A program made the translations under genes and the position numbers. The notes beneath the pieces were generated by a model. The model was not told the origin of the DNA. It saw only the letters and a program-made list of their open reading frames with translations, and ran no database searches. This document shows, piece by piece, positions 25,556 to 35,190 of a stretch of 64,000 nt of DNA (its first letter is position 1; each line of letters starts with the position of its first letter). Source of the DNA: KACC-23026 sp963829575 (GTDB taxonomy: Bacteria > Bacillota > Bacilli > Bacillales > Sporolactobacillaceae); contig CAWHJF010000019.1 in NCBI GenBank assembly GCA_963829575.1, positions 143,657-207,656 of the forward strand, written 5' to 3'.

Positions 25556-26491
25556 TTATTCAAATAATTTACTGACGGATTGTTTGTTATAGATTCTGGT
25601 AATGGCCTCACTTAATAACGGCGCCACTGTTAATTGTGTGAGCTTGTCCATATGCTTGTCTTCATTAAGAAGGATACTGTTTGTTACCACCAATTCTTTA
25701 ACTGGTGAAGCTATAATTCGATCCACAGCTCCACCAGATAATACAGGGTGAATCGCACTCGCATAAACTTCTTTTGCGCCTGATTTAAGAAGTGCGTTGG
25801 TTGCACTTGTTATTCGAACGCCTGTGTCTACAATATCATCCAAAAGAATTGCTCTCTTTCCCTCAACGTCCCCTAAGATATTCAAAATTTCATGTTCTTC
25901 ACTTCTTGGGCCACGGCGATCAATAATCGCAATAGGGGCCTTAAGCGTTTCTGCCATCTGACGGGCATCCTTGACACCACTTGTGTCAGGTGCAACAACG
26001 ATCACATCATCAAAGTTTCTACTTTTGAAATAATTGGATAATAACGGAATACCCGTTAAGGAATCGACAGGTATGTCAAAAAAACCTTGAATTTGCGGTG
26101 CATGAAGATCTAATGTGATGACTCTAGTCGCTCCAGCGCGTTGAATGAGATCAGCAAAAAGTTTTGCTGTAATGGGTTCTCTTGGTCTTGCTTTTCGGTC
26201 TTGTCGCCCATAAGCAAAATAGGGAAGCACAACATTGATTGAATGTGTTGAGGCCCTCTTTAAAGCATCGATCATAATTAACAATTCCATTATGTTATTA
26301 TGTACAGGATCATTTGTAGATTGAATGACGAAAACTTCACACCCTCTAACACTTTCTTCAATATTGATTTGGATCTCACCGTCACTGAACGTTTTGACTG
26401 AAGAGTGACCCAATTCAATTTCTATATTAGAGACAATTTCTTCAGCAAGAGGCTGATTTGCATTAAGTGAGAAAACTTTTAACTTATTCAT
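25556..26491 (-). CDS. Ribose-phosphate pyrophosphokinase-like protein, divergent paralogue
   Basis: 311 aa of the PRPP synthetase family, which makes PRPP from ribose-5-phosphate and ATP. Conserved: PYFAYGRQDRKARPREPITA, the metal/His motif TLDLHAPQIQGFFDIP (His130), and the PRPP loop LLDDIVDTGVRITSA. Divergent at functional sites: DTSGVKDAR replaces the usual DHGGVTRAR and the catalytic flexible loop reads DRRGP (191-195) where family enzymes have DKRRP, so the catalytic Lys is Arg and the second Arg is Gly. The gene is not in the usual glmU-prs-ctc context, so it is probably a second copy with reduced or altered activity. It is monocistronic. Confidence 0.85.
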   Translation of the reverse strand: MNKLKVFSLNANQPLAEEIVSNIEIELGHSSVKTFSDGEIQINIEESVRGCEVFVIQSTNDPVHNNIMELLIMIDALKRASTHSINVVLPYFAYGRQDRKARPREPITAKLFADLIQRAGATRVITLDLHAPQIQGFFDIPVDSLTGIPLLSNYFKSRNFDDVIVVAPDTSGVKDARQMAETLKAPIAIIDRRGPRSEEHEILNILGDVEGKRAILLDDIVDTGVRITSATNALLKSGAKEVYASAIHPVLSGGAVDRIIASPVKELVVTNSILLNEDKHMDKLTQLTVAPLLSEAITRIYNKQSVSKLFE

Positions 26492-26836
26492 GTGTATCTA
26501 ACATGGAATACCCCCTGGAATCAATTTTATATTACAGCCTGCCGATTATTCTACCAGTAAGTCATCTTGGATCAAGATTCCCGTGGAACGTTGTGTGAGC
26601 GTTCACACGGTGACAGACGCCACTGTTTTTCAATTCCCATAAGCTCTTTTGCTCGAACACACCTTCATAGTCTGGGCGGTAAGGGGCTTATCTTTACGTT
26701 CATAACTCAACTATTTTGTGAGATTGACCGACCGAAACATCAATTACATGTATTTTTATTATACATGATCATTTATATAGTTTTCAAAAAAAGACTGTAA
26801 GAACAAAATTGTTTAGTCTTGTATTAGTTTCTTATT
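26492..26836. other. Intergenic region upstream of the prs-like gene
   Basis: About 340 bases without a supported gene. Near 26590-26612 there is a small inverted repeat GTGTGA / TCACAC. Open frames here lack ribosome sites. Confidence 0.35.
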
Positions 26837-26890
26837 GTACCCAGCAAAAGCTGTCAAGAGTGGCCTTCTCTTGACTGTTTCGCTGGGTAC
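26837..26890. repeat. Long isolated inverted repeat
   Basis: GTACCCAGC-AAA-(G)CTGTCAAGAG against CTCTTGAC(T)GTTT-GCTGGGTAC: about 22 paired bases around a seven-base loop, ends exactly palindromic (GTACCCAGC / GCTGGGTAC). No gene terminates into it from the plus strand and no T-tract follows, so it is not an ordinary terminator. Confidence 0.6.
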
Positions 26891-27132
26891 AGGAACTCCA
26901 TGAATGGATGTCGTTCTGAATCGACTTAACTTTTTAGTGTCCAAAATATTGACTCAGATCCAACATCAAGAAACCACAGAAACTGACCACTTTGCTTATT
27001 ATTGTTCTATAAAGGGCTTAAAAATAACTATAAATTTAACTATTAAACAAGATAGAGCGTCTAAGCTGCTATTAAAATTATAGGGAATTAAAATGAAAAC
27101 AGGTGAAACTAAAAAAACGTTAGACAAAGAGT

Positions 27133-28479
27133 TCAAGACTCCTCTTGTCTAACGTTTGAACGATCTTTTGAATATGGAATCGTTAGTATGAATTCACACC
27201 CTTCATTTTCTTGACTTGAAACTGACAGTGAACCATTCAATGACTCAGTAATTGATTTGCCAATGGACAGGCCGAGCCCAGAGCTACCATTTTCGCGTGA
27301 ACGGCTTTTGTCCACTCTGTAAAATCGATCAAAAATGCGCGCCTGATCTTTCATTGGGATCCCAATCCCATTATCCTTGACAGCGATATAGAACGCTTTT
27401 TTTGAACTTGAAAGGGAAAGGCCATAATTTAGATCCACTTTTCCTCCTTCAGGCGTATATTTGATCGCATTATCAACTAAAAGATAGAGCAATTGTTTAA
27501 TTTTATCTTGATCTGAGTACACAAGAAGAGGTTTACTATTTAATGCACCAAGCTCAATGCCTTTAGACTCTGCTTGATGACCAAAAGAGCGTTTCGTTTG
27601 ATTCACCAGTTCATAAAGATCAAATTCAGTATGTAAGGATCTTTGTTGCCCAGAGTCTGAACGAATTAAGTACAACAAATTATTAACTAGATTGGTCGTA
27701 CTTGTTAGTTCATCTTTCAAATCTTTTAAGGTCATACTTGAAAAAGAAGAAAGTTTGTGCCTTTCTTCAAATTCAATCGCCTCTATTCCTGACTTTAATA
27801 CGCTTAACGGTGTTCTTAACTCATGTGATGCATCTGCAATAAATTCGGTCTGTACAGAATATGATTTTATGATGGGCTTCATGGCCCGCTTTGTCATAAA
27901 ACGCCCAATCACAACGGCAATTACAAAAAAAACAATAGAAAAGCCAGCTAGAAGAATCAAGAACCGAATGTACAGATCTCTTAAAAGCTTTATATCTTTT
28001 CCAATGTAGATGGTCCCAACACGTTTCCCCTTAACATAGATATTCTGGGCAGCCATTAATAGATAAGTCGGCTGGTTCTTAGTCAAATTGATTTCAATCA
28101 ATTTTTCTGATAAATCTTCCGGTCTCCAGTTGCCAATTTTTTTGTCAATTGATGTATGAATCTCCGGCGAGAAGTCATCAATCATTTCAAGTTGTCCATC
28201 CCGGCGAATAAAGTATGTTAAGAATATGCCCTTTGTCAAATTGATTTTGTTATCTATATCTTTTTTATTGCCAAAAGAACCATCTGGATCCAACTTCAAC
28301 GCATTGATCTGTTGATTGGTAATATCAATCATTTCCATCCTTTGCTCTTGATACATATTGACAAACAGAAGAACTCCTATTGTTAGGTTAATTATTAATA
28401 AAAATACAATAAGCATTTTACTATTGTATTGCGCTAAATTTCTTCTGGTTTCAGAAAAAATGGTAGAATTACGCTTCAA
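27133..28479 (-). CDS. Sensor histidine kinase
   Basis: 448 aa membrane kinase. Two helices (MLIVFLLIINLTIGVLLFVN and IRFLILLAGFSIVFFVIAVV) enclose an extracytoplasmic domain of about 135 aa; then H-box FIADASHELRTPLSVLKSG, N-box LLVDNAIKYTPEGG, DNGIGIPMKDQARIFDRFYR and GLGLSIGKSI. It is a HisKA/HATPase kinase of the PhoR/BaeS type. The frame extends to 28536 inside the regulator gene; I prefer TTG 28479, preceded by GAGGGG, giving an 11-base overlap with the regulator stop. The signal is unknown. Confidence 0.85.
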   Translation of the reverse strand: MKRNSTIFSETRRNLAQYNSKMLIVFLLIINLTIGVLLFVNMYQEQRMEMIDITNQQINALKLDPDGSFGNKKDIDNKINLTKGIFLTYFIRRDGQLEMIDDFSPEIHTSIDKKIGNWRPEDLSEKLIEINLTKNQPTYLLMAAQNIYVKGKRVGTIYIGKDIKLLRDLYIRFLILLAGFSIVFFVIAVVIGRFMTKRAMKPIIKSYSVQTEFIADASHELRTPLSVLKSGIEAIEFEERHKLSSFSSMTLKDLKDELTSTTNLVNNLLYLIRSDSGQQRSLHTEFDLYELVNQTKRSFGHQAESKGIELGALNSKPLLVYSDQDKIKQLLYLLVDNAIKYTPEGGKVDLNYGLSLSSSKKAFYIAVKDNGIGIPMKDQARIFDRFYRVDKSRSRENGSSGLGLSIGKSITESLNGSLSVSSQENEGCEFILTIPYSKDRSNVRQEES

Positions 28480-29143
28480 TGAAATAGCCAACCCCTCGTA
28501 CACTTTTAATAAGCGTTTTGTCACCTTTTTGATCAATCTTTTTCCTGAGCAGTTTTATATAGGCATCCACAGTATTACTCTCGACCTCAGAATGGTACCC
28601 CCATACTCGATCAAGAATGACCTCTCGCGTTAACACCTGCCCCTTATTTCGAATTAACAAATCAAATAAGGCAAATTCCCTCGGAGTTAATACCATGTGA
28701 TCACCATTTCGGTAAATGGTATGTTTGCTGCGATCTATTTTAAGATTCTTTAAAATGAGAATATCAGCTTGAATAGGTGCATAATTCCGCCTCACTAGAA
28801 CTCGTATACGGGCAAAAAGCTCCTCAAATTCAAATGGTTTTGTAAGATAATCGTCTGCACCAGAATCTAACCCTTTAATTTTATCCCTAAGGTCATCTTT
28901 TGCAGTTAAAATTAAAATCGCTCTTTCGTAATGGTCTTCTCTAAGTTTTTTACATACTGCAAGACCGTCTAATTCTGGCAGCATCCAATCTAAAATCAAC
29001 AAATCATACTGAGAAGCTAGTGCTTCCTCCAAGGCATCATGGCCATTGGTTAGCCATTCAACTAAATAGCCTTCTTGTTTCTCAAGCATATGTTTCATAA
29101 TCTTACCTAGACGATGATCGTCTTCTGCTAATAAGATCTTCAT
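28469..29143 (-). CDS. OmpR/PhoB-type response regulator
   Basis: 224 aa. Receiver domain with acidic pair EDD (7-9), phospho-acceptor Asp in LLILDWMLPELDG, Thr/Ser at ILTAKDD and Lys in YLTKPFEFEELFARI; C-terminal winged helix with DRVWGYHSEVESNTVDAYIK then LLRKKI. ATG 29143 follows TGGAGGATC; the longer frame to 29230 has no ribosome site. It is cotranscribed with the overlapping kinase gene. A DedA gene lies upstream on the same strand behind a terminator. Confidence 0.9.
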   Translation of the reverse strand: MKILLAEDDHRLGKIMKHMLEKQEGYLVEWLTNGHDALEEALASQYDLLILDWMLPELDGLAVCKKLREDHYERAILILTAKDDLRDKIKGLDSGADDYLTKPFEFEELFARIRVLVRRNYAPIQADILILKNLKIDRSKHTIYRNGDHMVLTPREFALFDLLIRNKGQVLTREVILDRVWGYHSEVESNTVDAYIKLLRKKIDQKGDKTLIKSVRGVGYFIEA

Positions 29144-29323
29144 ATTAGATCCTCCAGATTTTGCAAATTTTTTAAATTGGTTTTTAAACAAAACTGTTCT
29201 CGGCGTACTATTTATAAAAATGAACGTCAAAAGACAGGCTTTCCGAGTGTTCCGATTTCCTTATTTCTGTCTGTATTTCAGTCCATAGCGCTCATAACTT
29301 TGAAAAATCCTTAATTAAAAAGC

Positions 29324-29353
29324 CAGATTAAAAAGCTTCCGCTTATTAATCTG
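29324..29353 (-). terminator. Terminator of dedA
   Basis: CAGATTAA / TTAATCTG with inner AAGC/GCTT pairing; GGCTTTTTAATT follows on the minus strand, 20 bases after the dedA stop. Confidence 0.65.
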
Positions 29354-29371
29354 ACCTAAATATGTTTCCAA

Positions 29372-30004
29372 TCAAAAATAACGACTCGAATCAGAATCCT
29401 TTGATCTAAGATTTTTGCTTCTTCTTTTCTGCCAAATTTTAAATCCAATGAACCCAACTACTAGAAAAGAGACCACGATAATCACCGGAATCTTATAGTG
29501 ATCCAAAATAGTGTAATACTTTGACCAGGCTACACTTATAGATTTGCCAATAACGATAAAGGTTGTCGTCCATAATAAAGAACTAATCGCATTATATATT
29601 AAAAAAGATAAAAAAGGCATCTTATTAATCCCCGCTAAATACGGAATTAATACCCGAATTCCAGCAACGAATTTTCCAAATAACACGACAAGAACTTGAT
29701 ATTTACTAAATAGTGCGTTTCCTCGATCAAACCTCTCGCCTGTTAAGCCAACGTATTTCCCAAACCTTTCGACGATTGGGCGCCCAAGAAAACAACCTAT
29801 GCTGTACGCGCTAACAGACCCTAAGATATTCCCAATATTGGCAGCAATAAATAATGGAAACAATTTAAAGACGCCATGTGTCCACATGATTCCAGATAGT
29901 ATCAGTGTGGTTTCAGCTGGAAAAGGTATGCCGACCATTTCTATAAAGAGGATAAAGAAAACACCCATATATCCATAATGTTGAATAATGGTTTGAATAG
30001 ACAA
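29372..30004 (-). CDS. DedA-family (SNARE-associated) membrane protein
   Basis: 210 aa with about five membrane segments. Conserved features: FIEMVGIPFPAETTLILSGI, the re-entrant stretch GNILGSVSAYSIGCFLGRP, KYQVLVVLFGKFVAGIRVLI and PYLAGINKMPF with the essential Arg of G-x-R. DedA proteins in Firmicutes recycle lipid carriers or phospholipids across the membrane (UptA, PetA types) and affect envelope stress and drug resistance. A start at 30004 follows GGAGGTAACC. The position next to a sensor kinase and a RodA-like gene is suggestive of envelope work, but the units are separated by hairpins. Confidence 0.9.
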   Translation of the reverse strand: MSIQTIIQHYGYMGVFFILFIEMVGIPFPAETTLILSGIMWTHGVFKLFPLFIAANIGNILGSVSAYSIGCFLGRPIVERFGKYVGLTGERFDRGNALFSKYQVLVVLFGKFVAGIRVLIPYLAGINKMPFLSFLIYNAISSLLWTTTFIVIGKSISVAWSKYYTILDHYKIPVIIVVSFLVVGFIGFKIWQKRRSKNLRSKDSDSSRYF

Positions 30005-30190
30005 GTTTGGTTACCTCCTTACAGAGTTCCCACCATAAGATGTAAATCTAAAGCGGTCAAAAGCTCTTGAAGTTCAATTGTGGGCTTTAAGAACTAAGTG
30101 GCCTTAACAGAAATACTCCACTTTTTGTTTCCTAAAATTAAAGACCATAAAAAATAGAAAAAGGTTCATAGCTCGATTCGAAAAACTAAA

Positions 30191-30211
30191 AACAAACCGT
30201 TCGAGTTTGTT
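30191..30211 (-). terminator. Terminator of the rodA-like gene
   Basis: AACAAAC / GTTTGTT followed by TTTAGTTTTT on the minus strand, directly after the stop. Confidence 0.6.
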
Positions 30212-30216
30212 CAGTT

Positions 30217-31392
30217 TCAATCACTGAACATATATTTCCTGTATTCTTTTTGTATGGATAAAATGATACCCATTATAATCATGTTTGAAAAAATTGAACT
30301 TCCTCCATAAGACAAAAAGGGTAATGAGATCCCCTTGACCGGCATAAGTCCTACAGTCATTCCAATATTTTGAAAGATTTGCAGCATAAGAATCATTAAC
30401 GTTCCGGAACAAAGATAAGACCCAAAAGGAATCTTGGTTAATTGACCGATTATAGTGACTCTGTATAAAAGTAAGAAAAACAAGCTAATAACTAAGGTAC
30501 CCGCCAGAAAGCCCCCTTCTTCGGCAATGGCTGAAAAAATAAAATCCGAGTTTTTCTCTGGGATATAAACGATACTGTTGCCAATTCCTTGTCCGGACAA
30601 TTGCCCGCTTCCCACCGCTAAAAGAGATTGGTTGGTTTGATAGGCCATTGAACCATTCCCTCCAGGTTTAAGCCATCCTAGTATACGTGCCTGTTGGTGA
30701 GGGCTAAGAAGTGGGAGGAGATCATGAAAGAACACCGTTGGAAAGTTAAAATACAGAACCACTAATACCCCGATCAAGCCAATTGGAATTAAGGTTAATG
30801 GGAGGACAATTCGTGTTCGAACCCCAGAAAGCACAATAATGGTGACACTTGCCGCCAAAAACAACAATGGCATCCCCGTATCCGGTTCTTTATAGACCAA
30901 TAAAGTGGGTGGTAATGTAACCAATAGTATCTTTCCAATAAGTAAAAAGTCAGATCGTGTGGTACGAGTGGTATAAGTCAGATTATGTTTAACAGCTAAA
31001 TTAGAGTTTAAGATTAACAAGAACACTTTTAAAAACTCGGAAGGCTGAATCATCCCTAACAAAGGAATGCTGATCCAACGTTTTGCCCCTAGGATATTAG
31101 GTACAATTGATGACGGTAAAACAGGTAAAGCGGCTACCATTAAAAATCCAACAATATAAAGAGGCCAAGCTAATCGTTCTATTTGATCCGTATCTAGATA
31201 AGCAAAGATTAAGAGCAGCACCGCTCCGATTATATAGTTAATCCCCTGTTTGAGCCCCAATTTCTGACTCCCATATAATCCTGTATGCTGAACACCATGA
31301 ATCGCTAAGATACTTATGACACCAAAAGCAGCGATAAGGTATAAAATGGATACGTCCAATTTTTTAAGGAAAGCATTCAGTTCATTTATCAT
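30217..31392 (-). CDS. SEDS-family peptidoglycan glycosyltransferase (FtsW/RodA/SpoVE type)
   Basis: 391 aa with ten predicted membrane helices. SEDS hallmarks: LGAKRWISIPLLGMIQPSEF, KEPDTGMPLLFL, GQGIGNSIVYIPEKNSDFIF, AEEGGFLAG and the closing PVKGISLPFLSYGGSS. Such enzymes polymerise lipid II with a partner class-B penicillin-binding protein. No PBP gene is adjacent. The N-terminus is short and RodA-like (FLKKLDVSILYLIAAFGV), so a RodA-type elongasome role is more likely than divisome FtsW. It is divergent from murT-gatD, which also acts on lipid II. Confidence 0.88.
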   Translation of the reverse strand: MINELNAFLKKLDVSILYLIAAFGVISILAIHGVQHTGLYGSQKLGLKQGINYIIGAVLLLIFAYLDTDQIERLAWPLYIVGFLMVAALPVLPSSIVPNILGAKRWISIPLLGMIQPSEFLKVFLLILNSNLAVKHNLTYTTRTTRSDFLLIGKILLVTLPPTLLVYKEPDTGMPLLFLAASVTIIVLSGVRTRIVLPLTLIPIGLIGVLVVLYFNFPTVFFHDLLPLLSPHQQARILGWLKPGGNGSMAYQTNQSLLAVGSGQLSGQGIGNSIVYIPEKNSDFIFSAIAEEGGFLAGTLVISLFFLLLYRVTIIGQLTKIPFGSYLCSGTLMILMLQIFQNIGMTVGLMPVKGISLPFLSYGGSSIFSNMIIMGIILSIQKEYRKYMFSD

Positions 31393-31886
31393 TCTATTCG
31401 TTCTCCTATGTTCTTTAATGGCGTTGAATCTTGTTGTGTAGACGACTCGTTCACTCTAAACCCTTACTAGTTTTAAACTTAAGGTTTGTTCCATAAGAGT
31501 TTAGGGCAAAACTTCAAAATCGATTCAAACTGTTTCAAGGCAAAGCACATCAGATTATATCACTTAAAAGTGAAATTTAAATGAAAAACATACTCGATCT
31601 CTTTAACCTTCTTCTTGAACTCTTCTTAAAGTACGCTTCCTTTTTCTTTTCTCCATATAAAAACTCGACAAGCATTTCGGGGTCGTACCAGTTGTTTTCT
31701 CGCCTTATGCTCAAACCTTTTTCGATTTTCCAAAGTTATTTTAGCTCGCCCCTCTTTAGTGTAAGGATCGTTAACCGATTTATTTGAACAATTCATTTAT
31801 GACATTTCGATATAAATCTTAAAATATTCTTCAAGAAAATGTAATAGGTTTCCAAGAAATTTCTAACTTTTAATGGGGATAATACA
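31393..31886. other. Divergent intergenic region between rodA-like gene and murT
   Basis: About 490 bases. A 68-codon frame at 31581 starts without a ribosome site and is Phe/Ser-rich; I treat it as chance. Promoters in both directions are expected but none was convincing. Confidence 0.35.
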
Positions 31887-31931
31887 ATGAACGATTATCA
31901 TCATGAATCACAAAATACTGGAGGATGTTAA
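31887..31931 (+). other. Possible 14-codon leader ORF before murT
   Basis: ATG AAC GAT ... GGA TGT TAA, after GGGGAT; it ends one base before the TTG I assign to murT, and its last codons contain the murT ribosome site TGGAGGA. Translational coupling is possible; coding of a stable peptide is unlikely. Confidence 0.3.
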
Positions 31932-31932
31932 C

Positions 31933-33252
31933 TTGGGTTGGATAGTTATTATGATCAGTAAATGTATTTATTTTCTAAGTCGTCTACTCGGTAACAAGGG
32001 CACGACAATAAGTGGTACAGTCGCATTACGTTTGGATCCATTCGTATTAAAAAAAATAAATAAAAATATCAACACCATCCTATTTGTTACTGGAACAAAC
32101 GGAAAAACAACAACCGCAAATTTATTAGCTAATATTATGAAAGAAAATGGGAATTCTGTCATTCACAACAAAGAAGGGGCAAATATGCTAACAGGAATTA
32201 CTGCTTGCTTGATAAAGTCCGCTAACTGGAAAGGCGTAGTCACTGCTGACACCGCTGTTCTAGAAGTAGATGAGGGGAGTCTTCCTTTGGTTTTAGAACA
32301 GTTGACACCAACTCGAATTATTATTCTGAATTTCTTTAGAGATCAATTAGATCGATTCGGAGAGATTGATGTACTAATTAAAAGTATGAGTCAAGCAATA
32401 AAGCCTGTCGAAACCGAACTCATACTAAATGCGGATGACCCATTAGTTATGCAATTTGATTCTTTAGGGAAAAAATCCGTTCATTTTGGCGTGCAAAATG
32501 AGGCGCTAAGATTTGGAAATTATGCGCAGGGTGAATCGGTTTATTGTCCTGTTTGCGGAAATGAATTGGTGTATCGCTCCATTCATTATGGTCAATTAGG
32601 AGACTATTCTTGTTCTTGTGGTTTCGCGAGAACACATCCAAAATATGAAGTAAGTTCAGCCGAACTTAATCAAACTCTGTGTTTTCAAATGAATGGATTT
32701 TCTTACAGGTCAACCCTTAAGGGGAATTATAATATTTACAACAGTGTAGCAGCCATTGCAGCTGCTTTTGAATCCGACGTTGAATATAATAAGATTCAGC
32801 AAGGATTGTCTCAGTATTCACTGAAAAATGGGCGTATGGAAACTTTTTATCATAAAGGCTTACCTTATATTTTAAATCTCAATAAAAATCCATCTGGTAC
32901 GAATGTAATTATTAATGAAATTATGGGTGAAAACCAGCCAAAACAACTTTTAATCATTCTTAATGATAATATGGCCGACGGAGAAGATATCTCTTGGATT
33001 TGGGATGTAGACTTCGAGAGTTTAAATACGAAGGAAATTGAAAAAATAATTTGCTCGGGCAGCAGATCCAGTGAATTAGTTTTAAGGCTTACGTATGATA
33101 ATGTTTCGAATGATAAAATCATTAATCTTTCTAACATACATGAGGCTATTCAATACAGCCTTAATCATCCACTTCAAACGTATATACTGCCAACCTATAC
33201 CGCTTTAGGGAAAGCTAAAGATGACTTAGTAAGGAAGGTTCAACCGGTATGA
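31933..33252 (+). CDS. murT: Lipid II isoglutaminyl synthase, MurT subunit
   Basis: 439 aa Mur-ligase-like subunit that, with GatD, amidates the D-Glu of lipid II. P-loop FVTGTNGKTTTANLLANI, the ADDPLVMQF region, and a four-Cys zinc ribbon insert (CPVCGNELVYR and YSCSCGFARTHP) specific to MurT; C-terminal DUF1727 part with NLNKNPSGTNVII. The frame also has ATG at 31903 without a ribosome site; TTG 31933 follows TGGAGGA at good distance and gives the usual short N-terminus. Overlaps gatD by four bases. Confidence 0.92.
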   Translation: MGWIVIMISKCIYFLSRLLGNKGTTISGTVALRLDPFVLKKINKNINTILFVTGTNGKTTTANLLANIMKENGNSVIHNKEGANMLTGITACLIKSANWKGVVTADTAVLEVDEGSLPLVLEQLTPTRIIILNFFRDQLDRFGEIDVLIKSMSQAIKPVETELILNADDPLVMQFDSLGKKSVHFGVQNEALRFGNYAQGESVYCPVCGNELVYRSIHYGQLGDYSCSCGFARTHPKYEVSSAELNQTLCFQMNGFSYRSTLKGNYNIYNSVAAIAAAFESDVEYNKIQQGLSQYSLKNGRMETFYHKGLPYILNLNKNPSGTNVIINEIMGENQPKQLLIILNDNMADGEDISWIWDVDFESLNTKEIEKIICSGSRSSELVLRLTYDNVSNDKIINLSNIHEAIQYSLNHPLQTYILPTYTALGKAKDDLVRKVQPV

Positions 33253-33974
33253 AGGAATTAATTCTATATAACTTTTTCCCAAAGCAGATGAATTTGTATG
33301 GTGATAGAGGAAATGTAACAGTTTTGCGACGACGCTGTGAATGGCGAAATATAAAACTGATTGTAAAGGAGGTCACGGATCAAGATCATCACTCACTTAG
33401 TGATGCGGATCTCCTATATATGGGAGGTGCAGGTGACCGTGAACAACGTCTGATCAGCCAATTTTTCGGAAAAACGCTCTCAACTAATATTAAGAATGTT
33501 CTTGAAGATGGTGCTGCTTGTTTAGCCATTTGTGGTGGCTATCAGTTGTTAGGCAACTATTATGAAACACTAGACGGAACAAAAATAAAGGGAATCGGAA
33601 TTTTTGATTATTATACAAAAGCCGATAGCAAACGACTAGTCGGTGATGTATTACTTGAGTCAGAACAATATGGAACAATTATTGGATTTGAAAATCACGC
33701 AGGCCAAACCTTCCATCAAGGCGTGCCTCTGGGGATCGTCAAACACGGTTATGGTAATAATCTAGAAGGCAAAACAGAGGGGTATCAAAATGGCCATTTC
33801 ATCGGAACTTATCTTCATGGTCCTATTTTACCAAAGAATCCACTCTTGGCCGACAGACTAATAAAATGGGCTATGGAAAGAAAATATGGTGAGGATCCTT
33901 TATTTCCATTAGAAAACAATGAAGAAGCGGCAAGAACCCAGGCAATTAACCGAATAAAACAACGTCGTTCTTAA
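33249..33974 (+). CDS. gatD: Lipid II isoglutaminyl synthase, GatD glutaminase subunit
   Basis: 241 aa class-I glutamine amidotransferase of the CobB/CobQ-like type. Nucleophile Cys in CLAICGGYQLLG, family motif YMGGAGDREQRL, FENHAGQT and the catalytic His in GTYLHGPILPKNP. It supplies ammonia from glutamine to MurT. The ATGA overlap with murT indicates coupled translation in a two-gene operon. A small AGAAC/GTTCT hairpin lies shortly after the stop. Confidence 0.93.
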   Translation: MKELILYNFFPKQMNLYGDRGNVTVLRRRCEWRNIKLIVKEVTDQDHHSLSDADLLYMGGAGDREQRLISQFFGKTLSTNIKNVLEDGAACLAICGGYQLLGNYYETLDGTKIKGIGIFDYYTKADSKRLVGDVLLESEQYGTIIGFENHAGQTFHQGVPLGIVKHGYGNNLEGKTEGYQNGHFIGTYLHGPILPKNPLLADRLIKWAMERKYGEDPLFPLENNEEAARTQAINRIKQRRS

Positions 33975-34155
33975 AGAACGCGGGCCGGTTCTCTCGCTTC
34001 CTTTCGTAATGCATGAAGCAAATTAGAGGCCGGGGAGCTTCTACCCTTAGCAGCTCGACCAGCCTCATTACGATAACATTCTGTGAAATACTAGTTTTTA
34101 GAGCGTGAAAGGTACCGCCTGTTATTTACTATCCTGTCACTTTTGACATGTAACC

Positions 34156-35022
34156 TTATTCTAAAAACTCCCGTACAATTCTTGTGAATTCATGCGGTTC
34201 TTCAATAAAGGTGAAGTGGGCACTATTTTCTAGCACCTTGTATTTGGCATTTGGAACCAGGTTTGCGTAATAGTGTGTGGTATTCGGTGTCGCTTCGTCA
34301 TATCGCCCACACATGAAAAGAGTAGGCATGTCGATTTCATGTAGACGATCGGTTACATCGAAATCACGTAATGTACCCGTCACTGTAAATTCGGACGGGC
34401 CCCACATCATGCCATAGATCTCTTCGTTCATTTGTTCCATTGCCTCCATAAGCTCTTCAGGCCAAGGAAGCTTTCGGCAAACATGCTGTTCATAATATTC
34501 GATCATGGCTTTCTGGTATCCCTCTGAATCCGTTGTATGATTTCGTTCACAGGTTTCGATGATCTCCTGTGTCTCTTTTGGAAAAGCTTTGAGGTAGTCC
34601 CTCTGGTCCTTTTCCTATAGTCTGGCACTAAGTGCAGGGCTTGAAAAGATGGCACTTATAACGCCTTTTGGTTTTTTTAATAGATAAGCGCCTAGAAGCA
34701 TCGTTCCCCAAGAATGACCAAGAATATGAACATCTTCTAACCCAAGGTAGTCTCTTACCTGTTCTAACTCATCGACAAATCGTTCCAGTGTCCATAATGA
34801 AGAATCCTTTGGTGAATCAGATTTCCCTCCGCCTAATTGGTCATAATAGATCACTGGACGTTCTTCACCCAGCATCCTAAGAGGATCAGATTCCATACTT
34901 GCCCCCCCTGGACCACCATGAAGAACAAGTAACGGAATACCTGGACCATCACCGGCAATACGATACGATACCTTACCTCCTGTAACCGAAATAAAACCTT
35001 CCTTATCCCTAATTCGCTTCAC
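34156..35022 (-). pseudogene. pip: Proline iminopeptidase (alpha/beta hydrolase) interrupted by an in-frame amber codon
   Basis: A complete S33-type reading frame broken only by TAG at 34615-34617. Before it: HGGPGGASMESDPL, nucleophile GHSWGT (Ser at about residue 94); after it: KDQRDYLKAFPKETQEIIE, CGRYDEATP (Asp) and ENSAHFTFIEEP (His). The stop sits where homologues have Trp or another residue after SARL; TGG to TAG is a one-base change, and no other damage is seen. The start is GTG 35022 after GAGAGGGG. The enzyme would release N-terminal proline from peptides. Confidence 0.85.
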
Positions 35023-35190
35023 AAATTTCACCCCTCTCAGTAGGTTATCTCCAAAATAGTTATCAAACAGCCATCGAGAGTATCGAAACACATCTCTTTA
35101 AAGCTCTAAAAATCTAATTCCTTACCAACATCTAATCATCCTTTAAATTGATCAATGGTGTGTATGCGATGTTTCATAAGGCAATGGTTT

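Noticed and set aside
31581..31787. 68-codon open frame upstream of murT
   Set aside because: Phe/Ser-rich composition, no ribosome site, typical AT-rich chance frame.
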